Below, in pieces: positions 6,950 to 16,622 of a stretch of DNA of 33,000 nt. A program made the translations under genes and the position numbers. This DNA is from Ignavibacteriales bacterium (GTDB lineage Bacteria > Bacteroidota > Ignavibacteria > Ignavibacteriales > Ignavibacteriaceae). The DNA lies in assembly GCA_016707285.1 (NCBI GenBank), contig JADJIA010000013.1, positions 1 through 33,000 of the forward strand, in the 5' to 3' direction. The notes beneath the pieces are model-generated. The model did no database searches, had not been told where the DNA came from, and was given only the letters and a program-made list of their open reading frames with translations. The stretch's first letter is position 1. Each line of letters begins with the position of its first letter.

Positions 6950-7507
6950 CGGAAACCCCGGGAAATCCATAACTCTTTGTGCCTGAAGGAGATGCCGTTT
7001 TTCGTGATAGGTGAGGATTAGAAGCACCTCGCCGAGTGAAAATTTCATCAGGGAGGTGACAGGGGATGAAATCTTGTTGGCGTTAAGATCAAGTTCGCGG
7101 CTGTTTTCCACCAGTTCTGAAAGTTTGTTGTGAGCGGAGAGAAAATCTTCGAATACACGGCGGGTAAGGTTGCCTTTTGTGGGTGCAAAGGAGGATGGAT
7201 TAGGCATTTTAACTGCTGAATCGGGGTGCATTGTTTTCAGGAAAATTCCACCTGTAAGTGAAGTGTGGAACATCATTTGTCCGGATGATTTTTTAGGGTC
7301 GGCCATAACCCGGTCTATTTCTTTGCCGTAAGATCTAAAACTTACAGCGATATGATCGAGGCATTCGGCGATGCTCCACTTCTTCTTCTCGGGTTTCCAG
7401 TTGATCTGAGTTTCGCTCAAACCTGTAAAATTATCATTCACAATTTTAATAGATTCGGTCAAAAGTTCATGCAGGTCTTTAAATAAAATGTCGATTTGAG
7501 TATTCAT
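6944..7507 (-). CDS. DinB-family putative metal-dependent protein
   Basis: A 187-residue product with a DinB-type four-helix bundle. It has a first helix LFKDLHELLTESI, then NWKPEKKKWSIAECLDHI with a likely metal-binding His, and HEKRH near the C-terminus giving the other two His ligands. DinB-like proteins in this group often act as thiol transferases or are uncharacterised; no substrate can be read from the sequence. I start at ATG 7507 (MNTQIDI) because the upstream extension to 7558 lacks family features. No signal peptide is visible, so it is cytoplasmic. The gene converges on wecB with a small overlap. Confidence 0.82.
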   Translation of the reverse strand: MNTQIDILFKDLHELLTESIKIVNDNFTGLSETQINWKPEKKKWSIAECLDHIAVSFRSYGKEIDRVMADPKKSSGQMMFHTSLTGGIFLKTMHPDSAVKMPNPSSFAPTKGNLTRRVFEDFLSAHNKLSELVENSRELDLNANKISSPVTSLMKFSLGEVLLILTYHEKRHLLQAQRVMDFPGFPL

Positions 7508-7574
7508 TTTGCCGTTCCCGGGAAGTGGAAAAAACGCTAAATTGCCAAACAATAACAATTAATTAAATAAGTTC

Positions 7575-10142
7575 ATGAAAAATATAAAAACTTTTGTTTT
7601 TTCCGCTATAATTCTTTTGCCTCTACTCTTAATAATGCAAGATTTGAGTCCAAGATTCAAAAAAAGCTTTGACTTTCGGCCTTCAGAGTGGTTCCACGGT
7701 CAAAGAGCTTATCCATATGATGATTATCCCCTCGAAAGTTATCACAAAGCAATTTTTGTAAAAGAGAGAATGGAAGTGTCAGGTGATGCAATTTCGTCGG
7801 CAGCGTGGGAGGCAGTTGGTCCTTCCAACATCGGTGGCAGAATTACGGCGCTTGTTATTGATCCTGCAGATACAAACACAATAATTTTGGGAGCTGCGGC
7901 GGGTGGTATATTCAAAAGTACCAACGGCGGTGCCTCGTGGATGCCAAAAACAGATCAATGGAAATCACTTTCAATTGGTGCCCTGGCGATGGATGTCAAC
8001 AATCCAAATATCATCTATTGCGGAACAGGTGAAGCGAACATAAGCACCGATTCTTATGCAGGATTTGGAATGTTGAAATCAACTGACAAAGGGGATACCT
8101 GGATTCCATCCGGACTTGAAAATTCAAGGCATATTGGTGAAATAAAGGTTCATCCCTCCAATTCCAATCTGATTTTTGCAGCAGTAAGTGGCGGGCTTTA
8201 TACAAAAAGTCCCGATCGCGGAATCTATCGTTCAACAGATGCAGGTGCAACCTGGGAGAAGGTTCTTTATGTATCAGACTCCACTTCGGCAATTGATGTA
8301 GATGTTGATCCCGATGATGTTAATATAGTTTATGCGGCGATGTGGGAGAGACTTAGAAGTCCAACCTACAGAAAAGCTGCCGGTGCCTCCACTGCATTTT
8401 ACAGATCCACTGATGGTGGCGCAACATGGTCAAAAAATATTACAGGATTGCCTATAAACAACAATCGCCTGGGCAGAATAAGTATTGCTGTAGCGCCATC
8501 TGATCCAAATATTGTGTATGTTCTTTATAAATCATCCACAAATGCGAATGGAAACGACCATAAATTTTTCGGATTTTATAAATCGACTGATAAGGGAGCA
8601 AGTTTCACCAGAATGCAGGATGGGATACTTCCCGGTGAGTTTTCATCTTTTGGCTGGTATTTTGGTCAATTAGACGTAGCACCCGACAATCCCAACAAGG
8701 TATATCTTGGTGAAATTGATGTTCTCTATTCCTCGAATGGTGGCACTTCATGGGCAAACATTACCAATGCTTACTCATCCTGGACATGGGATATGCAACA
8801 TCCCGATCATCACACCCTTTGGATAAATCCATATAATACCAATAACATAATAGTTGGAAATGACGGCGGTGTATTCAAAACCTGGCAGGGAAGGGACAGC
8901 TGGTATAAACTAAAAGACCTTCCGATTTCACAGTTTTATGCTATGGAGGTGGATTACTTAAATCCTGCTCGAGTACTTGGGGGAACACAGGACAACGGAA
9001 CCATCATGACCCGAAGTGGCGGTATCGACAATTGGGAAGAGATTTATGGTGGCGATGGGTTCCATTGCAAAGTTGATCCAACAAATTCACAAATAATTTA
9101 TGCATGTTCTCAGAATGGTGGTTTGGGCAGAAGTGACGATGGCGGATTTGGTTTTATGGGGATTACTGATGGAATTGATCTAAGCAGGTCAAACTGGTCA
9201 TCACCCTATATCCTTGATCCTGTTACCCCGCAAACTGTCTATTTTGGAAGTTACAAATTACATAAATCGACAAATAAAGGAGACACCTGGACCTCCATAA
9301 GTCAGGATCTAACCAAGGGAGCAAACGGTGTTCTTGGAACGATTACTGCGGTTTCAGCAGCACAATTTGGGAATTCGCGTGTACTCGTTACAGGTGCCAA
9401 TGACGGTTCTGTTTATGTATCCACCGATTGGGGAACCACCTGGAATAACAGAACAGGCGCTCTTCCAAACAGAAGTGTAACTGATGTTGTTGTGGATCAG
9501 GTTAATCCAAATGAGATTTTTGTTACACTTAGTGGTTATAATCGTGATCTGACAAATCCACATGTTTTTATGTCAACAAATTTTGGCGAAAGCTGGAACG
9601 ATATATCAGGGAATCTTCCCGATGTTCCCGTCAATTCCCTGATTATCGATCAGGAGAGAGATTCTGTTTTGTTTGTGGGAACTGATGTGGGTGTATTTTT
9701 TACCAAAAATCTTGGTGCCACCTGGTATGTTGCAGGAACGGGACTTCCCAATTCGCCGGTGTTTGATCTTGTATATCATGCCCCCACTCAGATGCTTTAT
9801 GCCGGAACTCATGGGAGGTCGATTTTTGCTCTGGATGTGTCTATTCTTACAGGAATCAAGGACAATGAAACTACCCGGCTCGATTTTCAGTTAAAAGGTA
9901 ATTACCCCAATCCATTTAATCCGTCAACAAAGATAGAATTTGCTGTTGGAGTGAAGGGGGACTATACATTAAGTGTATTCAATATAAATGGAGAATTAGT
10001 GGCAAACCTGTTGAATGGCGAGTTTGAACCGGGGAAATATTCGGCTCAATTTTCAGGGAATGGCTATCCATCAGGCGTCTATTTTTACCGTTTGCAGGGA
10101 ATGGGGAAAACTGCCACGGGTAAGATGTTGCTACTGAAGTAA
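7575..10142 (+). CDS. secreted BNR/sortilin-type beta-propeller protein with type IX sorting domain
   Basis: The 855-residue protein begins with a signal-like hydrophobic segment (residues 5-22). It then carries many Asp-box motifs of the SxDxGxTW type, such as STNGGASW, STDKGDTW, STDAGATW, STDGGATW, STDWGTTW and STNFGESW, which mark BNR-type propeller blades of the sortilin/VPS10 kind. The last about 80 residues start with NYPNPFNPSTKIEF and end in KMLLLK, a type IX secretion C-terminal sorting domain, so export to the cell surface is expected. Despite common database names, I see no sialidase catalytic set; a glycan- or protein-binding or hydrolytic role remains open. It stands alone, starting about 70 bases after the divergent DinB-like start. 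Confidence 0.88.
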   Translation: MKNIKTFVFSAIILLPLLLIMQDLSPRFKKSFDFRPSEWFHGQRAYPYDDYPLESYHKAIFVKERMEVSGDAISSAAWEAVGPSNIGGRITALVIDPADTNTIILGAAAGGIFKSTNGGASWMPKTDQWKSLSIGALAMDVNNPNIIYCGTGEANISTDSYAGFGMLKSTDKGDTWIPSGLENSRHIGEIKVHPSNSNLIFAAVSGGLYTKSPDRGIYRSTDAGATWEKVLYVSDSTSAIDVDVDPDDVNIVYAAMWERLRSPTYRKAAGASTAFYRSTDGGATWSKNITGLPINNNRLGRISIAVAPSDPNIVYVLYKSSTNANGNDHKFFGFYKSTDKGASFTRMQDGILPGEFSSFGWYFGQLDVAPDNPNKVYLGEIDVLYSSNGGTSWANITNAYSSWTWDMQHPDHHTLWINPYNTNNIIVGNDGGVFKTWQGRDSWYKLKDLPISQFYAMEVDYLNPARVLGGTQDNGTIMTRSGGIDNWEEIYGGDGFHCKVDPTNSQIIYACSQNGGLGRSDDGGFGFMGITDGIDLSRSNWSSPYILDPVTPQTVYFGSYKLHKSTNKGDTWTSISQDLTKGANGVLGTITAVSAAQFGNSRVLVTGANDGSVYVSTDWGTTWNNRTGALPNRSVTDVVVDQVNPNEIFVTLSGYNRDLTNPHVFMSTNFGESWNDISGNLPDVPVNSLIIDQERDSVLFVGTDVGVFFTKNLGATWYVAGTGLPNSPVFDLVYHAPTQMLYAGTHGRSIFALDVSILTGIKDNETTRLDFQLKGNYPNPFNPSTKIEFAVGVKGDYTLSVFNINGELVANLLNGEFEPGKYSAQFSGNGYPSGVYFYRLQGMGKTATGKMLLLK

Positions 10143-10171
10143 TTCGGTTGGATCATTGTTAAGGAAATAGT

Positions 10172-10392
10172 AACACGGATTTCACGGATTATACACAGAT
10201 TTCCACGGATTTTTTTGGGACGAAGATTTTGGCCGTAAGAGTGAGGAGTGGTAATCGTCCCGATTGCCGTCGGAAAAATTAACAACCGTGAGAGAAGGAA
10301 TGGGAAGCGGATACACGCAGATTAGACAGATTTTCGCGAAGTGAGATATTTTAATTCTCTCCCTTTGTGTTCTTCGCGAGCTTTGCGGTTTA
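10172..10392. repeat. cluster of other dispersed-looking repeats before hflX
   Basis: Three short repetitive motifs lie close together: ACACGGATTTCACGGATT with variants (10173-10210), a related CGGATACACGCAGATTAGAC block (10309-10334), and TTCTTCGCGAGCTTTGCGG (10370-10388), which resembles the CCGCAAAGG piece at 4294. They differ from families A and B. No gene is supported between 10143 and 10436; an open frame through 10341-10436 only translates these repeats. Confidence 0.6.
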
Positions 10393-10436
10393 ACTCAAAA
10401 CCCTGTGTGGTTTTAAAAGCTTTAAGAAAGAAAAAA

Positions 10437-11801
10437 TTGATAGATATTAAACAAACGAAGATTGAGCGGGCGATCCTGGTTGGTGTACGCATAGGGCAGA
10501 CACCGCGGGAAACGGCTCAAGAACATATTGACGAGTTGGAAGAACTTTTGGCGACTGCCGGTGGTGAAACTGTAATAAAGATTCAGCAGGACAGGCAACG
10601 GCTTGATTCAGCTTTTTATGTCGGAAAAGGGAAAGCCCATGAGATTCTTGACCTGATAGAACCCAATGAGATTGATCTGATAGTTTTTGATGACGATCTT
10701 TCCATGATTCAGGTTCGTAATCTCAGTAACCTTTTCGATAAAAAGGTGATCGACAGAAGTGGACTCATACTCGATATTTTCGCTTCAAGGGCACGCACCA
10801 AAGAGGCAAGGACGCAGGTTGAGCTGGCACAGTTGAAATATATGCTTCCCCGCCTTACAAGAGCCTGGACACACCTTTCAAAGCAATATGGAGGGGTTGG
10901 TACCAAAGGACCGGGTGAAACACAGATCGAAACAGATCGTCGTATCATCCGTGATCGAATTGCCATGCTTTCTGAGAAATTGAAGGAAATTGAGTCGAAC
11001 AGAGAAACCCAGACCAAAAACCGTAAAGATAAAATCAAAATATCTCTTGTTGGTTACACCAATGCCGGTAAATCCACGATATTTAATCTGCTTACTGAGT
11101 CTGATGTGTTTGCCGAAGATAAACTTTTTGCAACACTTGATTCAACCACAAGAGTTTTTCAGGTTGATAAAGCCCATTCAGCGCTACTTAGTGATACTGT
11201 CGGGTTCATCAGAAAACTTCCGGCTCATCTTGTGGCATCGTTTAAGAGCACACTGAACGAAGTAAGGGACGCCGATATTTTGCTCCATATAATTGATATC
11301 ACACATCCTTTTTATGAAGATCATATTAGTGTGGTGAACCAAACCTTAAAAGAATTAAAATTTGAAGACAAAGTGATCTTGCATGTCTTTAACAAAGTTG
11401 ATATTCTTGAGGACAAGGATGTGATTGAACATGTCACCCGGAAATATGAAAATGTGGTAATAGTTTCTGCGATAAGAGGATTCAGGATCGAGGAACTTAA
11501 AAACATGGTGAAGGATGTAATCGAAGAAAAGTTTGGTGATGAAACCATTGAACTTACTTATGCCCAATCAGGGGTTGTTTCCTCGATTCACAACCTCGCA
11601 AAAGTTAATGATCTAAAATATGAAGATGATAAGATCATTGTAAAATATAGAGCAGATAAAATGAATTCAGAGAAAATAAGAAGACTTATTGAGAGGAAAA
11701 AAAAAAGTCTTGAATCCCCGACCGCCGGAATTCATACAAAAAAAGCTGTCATCTTTGCAGGTGACAGCTTTTTGAATTTTAAAGAGACAGGAATTATCTG
11801 A
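10437..11801 (+). CDS. hflX: ribosome-associated GTPase HflX
   Basis: HflX binds the 50S subunit and hydrolyses GTP, and helps split or rescue stalled ribosomes. The sequence shows the HflX N-terminal domain (ILVGVRIGQTP, FYVGKGKAHEI), the family linker KGPGETQIETDRR, then the GTPase motifs GYTNAGKST (about 206), DTVGFI (about 253), NKVD (about 319) and VSAI. I prefer TTG at 10437, after a purine-rich AAGAAAG site: the 32 residues upstream only translate dispersed repeats. The 3' end is doubtful. A run of A at about 11698-11706 precedes an extension that reads through a terminator hairpin; one extra A would end the protein at a TGA near 11712, a more natural C-terminus. The cytoplasmic role is well known for the family. 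Confidence 0.9.
   Translation: MIDIKQTKIERAILVGVRIGQTPRETAQEHIDELEELLATAGGETVIKIQQDRQRLDSAFYVGKGKAHEILDLIEPNEIDLIVFDDDLSMIQVRNLSNLFDKKVIDRSGLILDIFASRARTKEARTQVELAQLKYMLPRLTRAWTHLSKQYGGVGTKGPGETQIETDRRIIRDRIAMLSEKLKEIESNRETQTKNRKDKIKISLVGYTNAGKSTIFNLLTESDVFAEDKLFATLDSTTRVFQVDKAHSALLSDTVGFIRKLPAHLVASFKSTLNEVRDADILLHIIDITHPFYEDHISVVNQTLKELKFEDKVILHVFNKVDILEDKDVIEHVTRKYENVVIVSAIRGFRIEELKNMVKDVIEEKFGDETIELTYAQSGVVSSIHNLAKVNDLKYEDDKIIVKYRADKMNSEKIRRLIERKKKSLESPTAGIHTKKAVIFAGDSFLNFKETGII
11738..11775. terminator. bidirectional terminator hairpin after hflX
   Basis: An A run, stem GCTGTCA, loop of about ten bases, stem TGACAGC, then a T run. It is symmetric, so it can act on both strands. As written it lies inside the hflX frame, which is another reason to doubt the annotated stop. 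Confidence 0.75.
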
Positions 11802-11818
11802 ATCTGTGGAAGTAGTTG
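11738..11818 (+). repeat. copy 1 of an 81-bp direct duplication containing a terminator
   Basis: This segment is almost identical to 16542-16622 (one mismatch, G versus C near 11808). It contains the hairpin GCTGTCA...TGACAGC flanked by A and T runs, plus a copy of the last codons of the M14 peptidase gene. Here those codons lead into unrelated sequence, so this is a displaced fragment. Confidence 0.9.
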
Positions 11819-11889
11819 GATCAAAATCAGACATATCCGAGGCCTCAGTTCTCCAGTAATTCCTACTAAAGGGGATTCTTCGTTTATAC

Positions 11890-12145
11890 ATTTGGGGGGG
11901 GCCCCCCCCAAAAAGGGTTTTAAAAAACCCCGGGGGAGGGTTCACCGGGGGGGGGGGGGGGGGCCTGTTCTTATATTTTATTGGGGGGGGGGGGGGGGGG
12001 GGGGGAAAAAAAAAAAGGCGGGCTCCGGGGGGGGGGGGTTGGAATCCCCCATTTGGGGGGGTAAGGAGAACTTCCAAAAAAAGGGGAAAACTTTTGATCT
12101 TAAGATGCTTCGGGGGGGCGGGGGGCGCTCCGGGGTGTAAGTCGT
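11890..12145. other. low-complexity G-homopolymer block, probable bad sequence
   Basis: Long G runs (10-20 bases), C runs and A runs dominate, in a genome otherwise moderately AT-rich. No coding pattern survives on either strand. The open frames here only encode poly-Gly or poly-Pro. It looks like a low-quality read end or a misassembled joint. Confidence 0.85.
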
Positions 12146-12149
12146 TTAC

Positions 12150-13873
12150 GCCCTCCTGATGTTTCAGGGAGGTTCAAGAAGTCCACAAGTTTCAAATATT
12201 CTTCAACTTTATTGGATATCTCACGGGAGCAATCCAGGCTCACTTCATTTTTCCTCACAGAGAGAGTCAAACCATTAAATTCTTCAAGAACCTTACGAAT
12301 TCTTGCAAATGCCACATTTCGGTTGTTTTTTATGTTTTCACTTTTGATATTGTACCAAAAAATCTCTTGGAGCAACTTAAAATTTACACCTTTTGTTTGA
12401 CTGTTTTTATCTGTAACATTGTAAAAAACTATCATCGCCAGCAATTCTTCTAATTTCGGAGATAGCTTTTCAGCATGGTTAACGCCATCTTTGTCAACAA
12501 TCTTAAACTTACAAAAATTGAAAGGTAATTTGTTTTTGGATAATCTTTGATTATTATCTGTCTTTCAAAGTCTTCCCTCTCCTTTGCCCAAAATTCCCTT
12601 CTCCGTTTCATAGTTAATTTTCCGAAATATCCGAAGAAGAGCAAAATCATAATTCCAAACCGCCAAAGCCCAAACAACAAAATATCCGAAGAAAAGAAAA
12701 ACAAAAATCCCAACCCCGGAAAAAGAACCCCAAAAAAGGGTTTTTTTTTCTGGGTCGGTTTATCGTGGGCGAGTTCTCATAAAGGTCGTTATACTGAGGT
12801 GCTGTCAGAGTGGGAATACGGACAAATGATATCTTAATTAAAGTGCTGTCTTTCCCCCCATATTTATGTAGGAAATAACGCAATTTGTTTCGCTTATCCT
12901 CTTTAACGAAAGAAGATGAATCCCAATTTTCAGTGTTAAGAAAAGATTCGACCGGTAAATTATTGTTAAGTATGGGATTTATCGGGATGTAACTAAATGT
13001 GTGGAAGGATAAATCGTAAATCTTAATTGTATCTGCGAGCTTTATTATCAGCTCATTTTGTGTCTTGTGGAGCGAAAAGGCAAGGATGGCTGTAGAATTC
13101 ACATAAAAAGAATCTTTTTCGTGAGGGAAATAATGTTGGTTAATCAACCATTCGTGATTGGTAACAAGTGCGTCAAGATTACCTTCAGAATCATAAGCTG
13201 TATTTCCCTCCATTTCTGTAAACAGGTAGTGGTGCTCAAGTTTCCCATCAATTGATATTCCAAGGTCTTTTAAAATCATCGGAGCACAATCTTTTGTAAT
13301 TCCCTCCGCACCAAAAGCTATATCACTGCCTTCCTGCCAGTAAAACGATTTTGTTTTGAATTCTTTTGATACTCCGTTGATTTTTCCTTTTATTATTCCT
13401 TTGAATTCATCAATGTCAAACTGACATTCAAACCACTTCCCATCGTAGATTTCACTTCTTTTGAAGCGAAAGGTGACAGGTGTGGATTCATTGTTAAATG
13501 CAAGTGACAGATTAATATTTGAAGAATCGGGATGGTGATCAAAGAGGAATTTTATTGAGTAGTGTTTATTGCTTATCCTAAAAATAGATCCGTGAGAGAA
13601 ATTATACCAAAAGGCTGTTTTAAATGAAATTGAGTAATTCCCTTTAAGATTGATTTGTTTTTCATTTGTCAGAAGTAGTTTGGTTTTCTCTTTGAGTTTG
13701 TCGCCATCCTTTGTTTTGTAGGGGCTGATGGGGAATTTATGATTGCCTGAAAAAACCAGACCTCCCAAATAATTTGTATCGAATTGCTGCCCAAAACCAA
13801 CTGACGGGAGGGTAGATACAAGTCCGATGACCAAAATGGCAAAAATTTTCAGGAAGTAGGATTTATTTTTCAC
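12150..13873 (-). pseudogene. broken membrane-anchored winged-helix regulator, paralog of the next gene
   Basis: From ATG at 13873 the product has a signal peptide and a LamG-like domain (FSGNHKFPISP, then DGKLEHHYLFTEMEGNTAYDSEG) like the neighbour at 14007-16451, but lacks most of the Kelch-like part. Near 12690-12720, in a homopolymer region, the frame shifts: the next frame supplies a transmembrane segment (SDILLFGLWRFGIMILLFFGYF) with a basic tail. A second shift near 12530 leads into a winged-helix-like stretch with KLEELLAMIVFYN, KNNRNVAFARIRKVLEEFNGLTL, and ends DFLNLPETSGG before dissolving into the G-rich block. It was probably a one-component regulator: sensor outside, DNA-binding domain inside. 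It is at least triply damaged here. Confidence 0.6.
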
Positions 13874-14006
13874 TGGAAGAAAACGGTTAATTTTTTAACA
13901 AATCATTGAAAGTAATTGGGAATTTTTCACCAAAAAATGATAGATATTTATTGCAGAAGTTGTTATAAACTTCCAAGGCAATTGAATGCCTGCCAAGAGA
14001 TTCTGT

Positions 14007-16451
14007 TTAGGGACGGTATTGTCTCCATTTTTCGTATTTACCTTCAGAGAACATTTTATTCAAAAAGAGTGAGATGATTTTTATTATCTCAAGTTCCTCT
14101 TCCCTTTTAATTCCTTCAGCCCATTCGGAATAGAGGTTCTCCAGAAATTTCCCTCTTCTGACAATTTTCAAAAAATTATTAAATGATTCTTCATCGCTGA
14201 TTTTCTCTTTGTTCGAAAAATATCGTTTAAGTAGAAAAAAAATAAATCTCATCACAAAGTTTTAAAGATAACTCCACAGAAGTGTCATTAACTATTAAAG
14301 AAATGCCATCCACTCCCTTTAAAGCGGCCTTTTGGGGCGTGTTTAGACTGTTTCAACTGTATCGTGCCAAATAATTTTATCGATCTGATCGAATTCAATC
14401 CCGATTTTCTTAACACCCTTGTAACTATAATAAGCAATCAGTGAAATTGTCTCATACTGTTTTGGCGTTAACTGTTTTGCAACATCTAAACCATTTGAAT
14501 CAAATATCTTTAGACCGCCAAACAGAGTAATTAAATATTTTTCCGGTTCTTTAACTGTTTCAAGTAGCTCCAATTTCTGATGCTCAATTCGTATTGGAAA
14601 TTTTGATTTTTGCTTTTTTCTGTATTTGAATATATAGACAGATGCAGCAGGAAATAGTAGAAAAGCTGCGAGAGCAATTCCCCACCGTGACCATTCAAGT
14701 CTTCTACTTCTAACCCCATGAGGCGAAGTTGCATATAATTCTTTATATTCCATTTCGGAGAGAATTGGGGTTTTAACAGAAAAAAGATGTATTGTAACTG
14801 TTGAGTCGTATTCGGTGGTTAAAACGGAAAAAAACTTATTCATCGAGTAATCGATTAAAAAACTTCCTGATAAGGGACGGTGTGAAGCGATGCTTCCTGT
14901 GTCTCCAACCAGGATCAAAGCAGTATCCCCAAACACTACTCTTGCCAGATTTTGGGTAATAACTTTTTCTTCAGTCGATTGAACTAAAGTGTAGATGCCA
15001 CTCCTATTACTGTCTGCCCACAAAGCTTGATAAAATACATGATATTTATCCTTTTTTCCCCAATCGTAAATTTTGGTGTTTGTGAGGGTTTTGAGGTCAA
15101 GTTTATGCAGATCCCAAAGGTTATAAAAGCCGTCTTTTTGATTTCCGGATTTGTTCCCATATCCTCCTAAAATGTAATAAACATCCCGCTCAGGAGAAGG
15201 CAACACAGCTTGCATATACCTCGCAGGGAAGAAATCACCCGTCACTTTCTGTTCTTCCCATTTTTTTGTGTTTATATTAAATTTTGTCAGTTGATTTCTT
15301 GTTTTATACCAGCCATATCCACAGAATGAGTAAACCGATTTATCCCAACTGTCAACAAAATTTATACTGCCATAAACATAACCCTCATCTGTGTTTTTGG
15401 TTAATCTCCCTGTCAGTTTCCCTTTCTTGAAGTCAAAAACAGCCACTTCGTCATCAGGAAAAGCTGAACAATAACCAACTAACAAATCATGATTAGGGAA
15501 TCCCCCTATCGAAACCATTACCTTGTACTGTTCCAAATATTTATTTTGACTGAGGCTGCCATCCTTAAAAGAATAAATCCCCATCCCCTTATTAGTAATA
15601 ATCCCCAGTTCATTGGTATAAGGATTCGTCCAAAGCCTGCTAAATTCCTGTTTCGCAAACGAGATTGAATCGTGATAATTCCAAAAGAAGTGGTGGTTAA
15701 TCAACCATTGATGGTTAGTCGCAAAAGCATCAAGACTTCCTTCCGAGTCGTATGCAACATCCCCTTCCATTTCATTAAAAATATATCTGTGTTCCAATTT
15801 ACCGTCTATGTGAATTAACAAATCTTTGAGAACCATTGGAGCGCACTCGTTCCCGCCGGGGAAAGCTCCCATAAAAAGTTCTGATTCATCACTTGTGGTA
15901 AATGGAGAAATCTTAGATGTCTTCTTTTGACCATTAATGGCTAAGGAGATTATCCCTTGTGATTCATTAACGCCAACTTTGATGTTAAACAGGTTGCTTT
16001 CAAAAATTTCACTTTTATTAAAAGGAAATTCCAAGCCAACTCGTTTGTTTTTAAGGGTTAGTTTTAAGAATATTGTATCACTGTTTTTTATAGCAGTATA
16101 TTTGAGATTTAAATTATAAGCAGGGTTTTGAACAGTTAATAAATTACCCGAGGCAAAATTATAGCAGAAGGATACTGTGAAGGAAATTGAATAGATTGAA
16201 TTGAGATCAAGTAGTTCATTTTTTGTGATTTGTAGCGAAGAGATTTTGTTTGTATTTAGCTTTATGGCTCTTTCGGGGTTTACTACGGGTCGCTGATGAT
16301 TTCCGGAGAACACAATACCCCCCGCCATTTCCAAACTTTTATGCTGCGATACTGAGCCGAAGAAAGAAAACAGAATAAGGAGAGAAAGTGTGTATAAACC
16401 AAATTTTAGGGCACTCACCAAGCGATAATTTCCAAAATTAATGATTACCAA
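14007..16451 (-). pseudogene. membrane-anchored LamG/Kelch-like winged-helix regulator, frameshifted at the 3' end
   Basis: The intact frame (14343-16451) encodes 702 residues: signal-like segment (15-36), LamG-like domain (about 45-245, ending in the DGKLEHRYIFNEMEG motif), a Kelch-like propeller region (about 270-560, with YILGGYG), a membrane segment (about 590-609), a basic linker, and LFGGLKIFDSNG...LTPKQYETISLI from 643, the start of an OmpR/SARP-type winged helix. It stops at WHDTVETV. The next frame continues the fold (GVDGISLIVNDTSVEL), and a third frame at 14007-14255 gives a helical C-terminal stretch. Compared with the neighbour's copy about nine residues are missing near 14340, so there is a small deletion plus shifts. 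It suggests a ToxR-like membrane-tethered transcription factor. The TTG at 16451 is uncertain; an in-frame GTG lies downstream. Confidence 0.62.
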
Positions 16452-16539
16452 ACACTAAAAATAGAAAAAATTTATGTGATCTGATTAATTGCAAGGGAAT
16501 AGAATTTAAGAGGAGAGGAAAAACTTCTGTGACTGCCTG

Positions 16540-16578
16540 AAAAAAAAAGCTGTCATCTTTGCAGGTGACAGCTTTTTG
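16540..16578. terminator. terminator hairpin downstream of the M14 peptidase gene
   Basis: Nine A, stem GCTGTCA (16549-16555), loop TCTTTGCAGG, stem TGACAGC, then TTTTT. It lies just beyond the stop codon of the minus-strand M14 gene. Confidence 0.8.
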
Positions 16579-16622
16579 AATTTTAAAGAGACAGGAATTA
16601 TCTGAATCTGTCGAAGTAGTTG
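16542..16622 (+). repeat. copy 2 of the 81-bp direct duplication
   Basis: The native-looking copy. It contains the terminator and the true 3' end of the M14 gene, and matches 11738-11818 except for one base. Confidence 0.9.

Noticed and set aside
7575..10142. true sialidase
   Set aside because: Asp-boxes are present, but I cannot find the catalytic Arg triad and Tyr/Glu pair in the expected places. Asp-boxes occur in many non-sialidase propellers.
11890..12140. poly-Gly/poly-Pro proteins or a biological G-quadruplex region
   Set aside because: Homopolymer composition with no codon pattern, next to a duplicated fragment and broken genes; sequence artefact is more likely.
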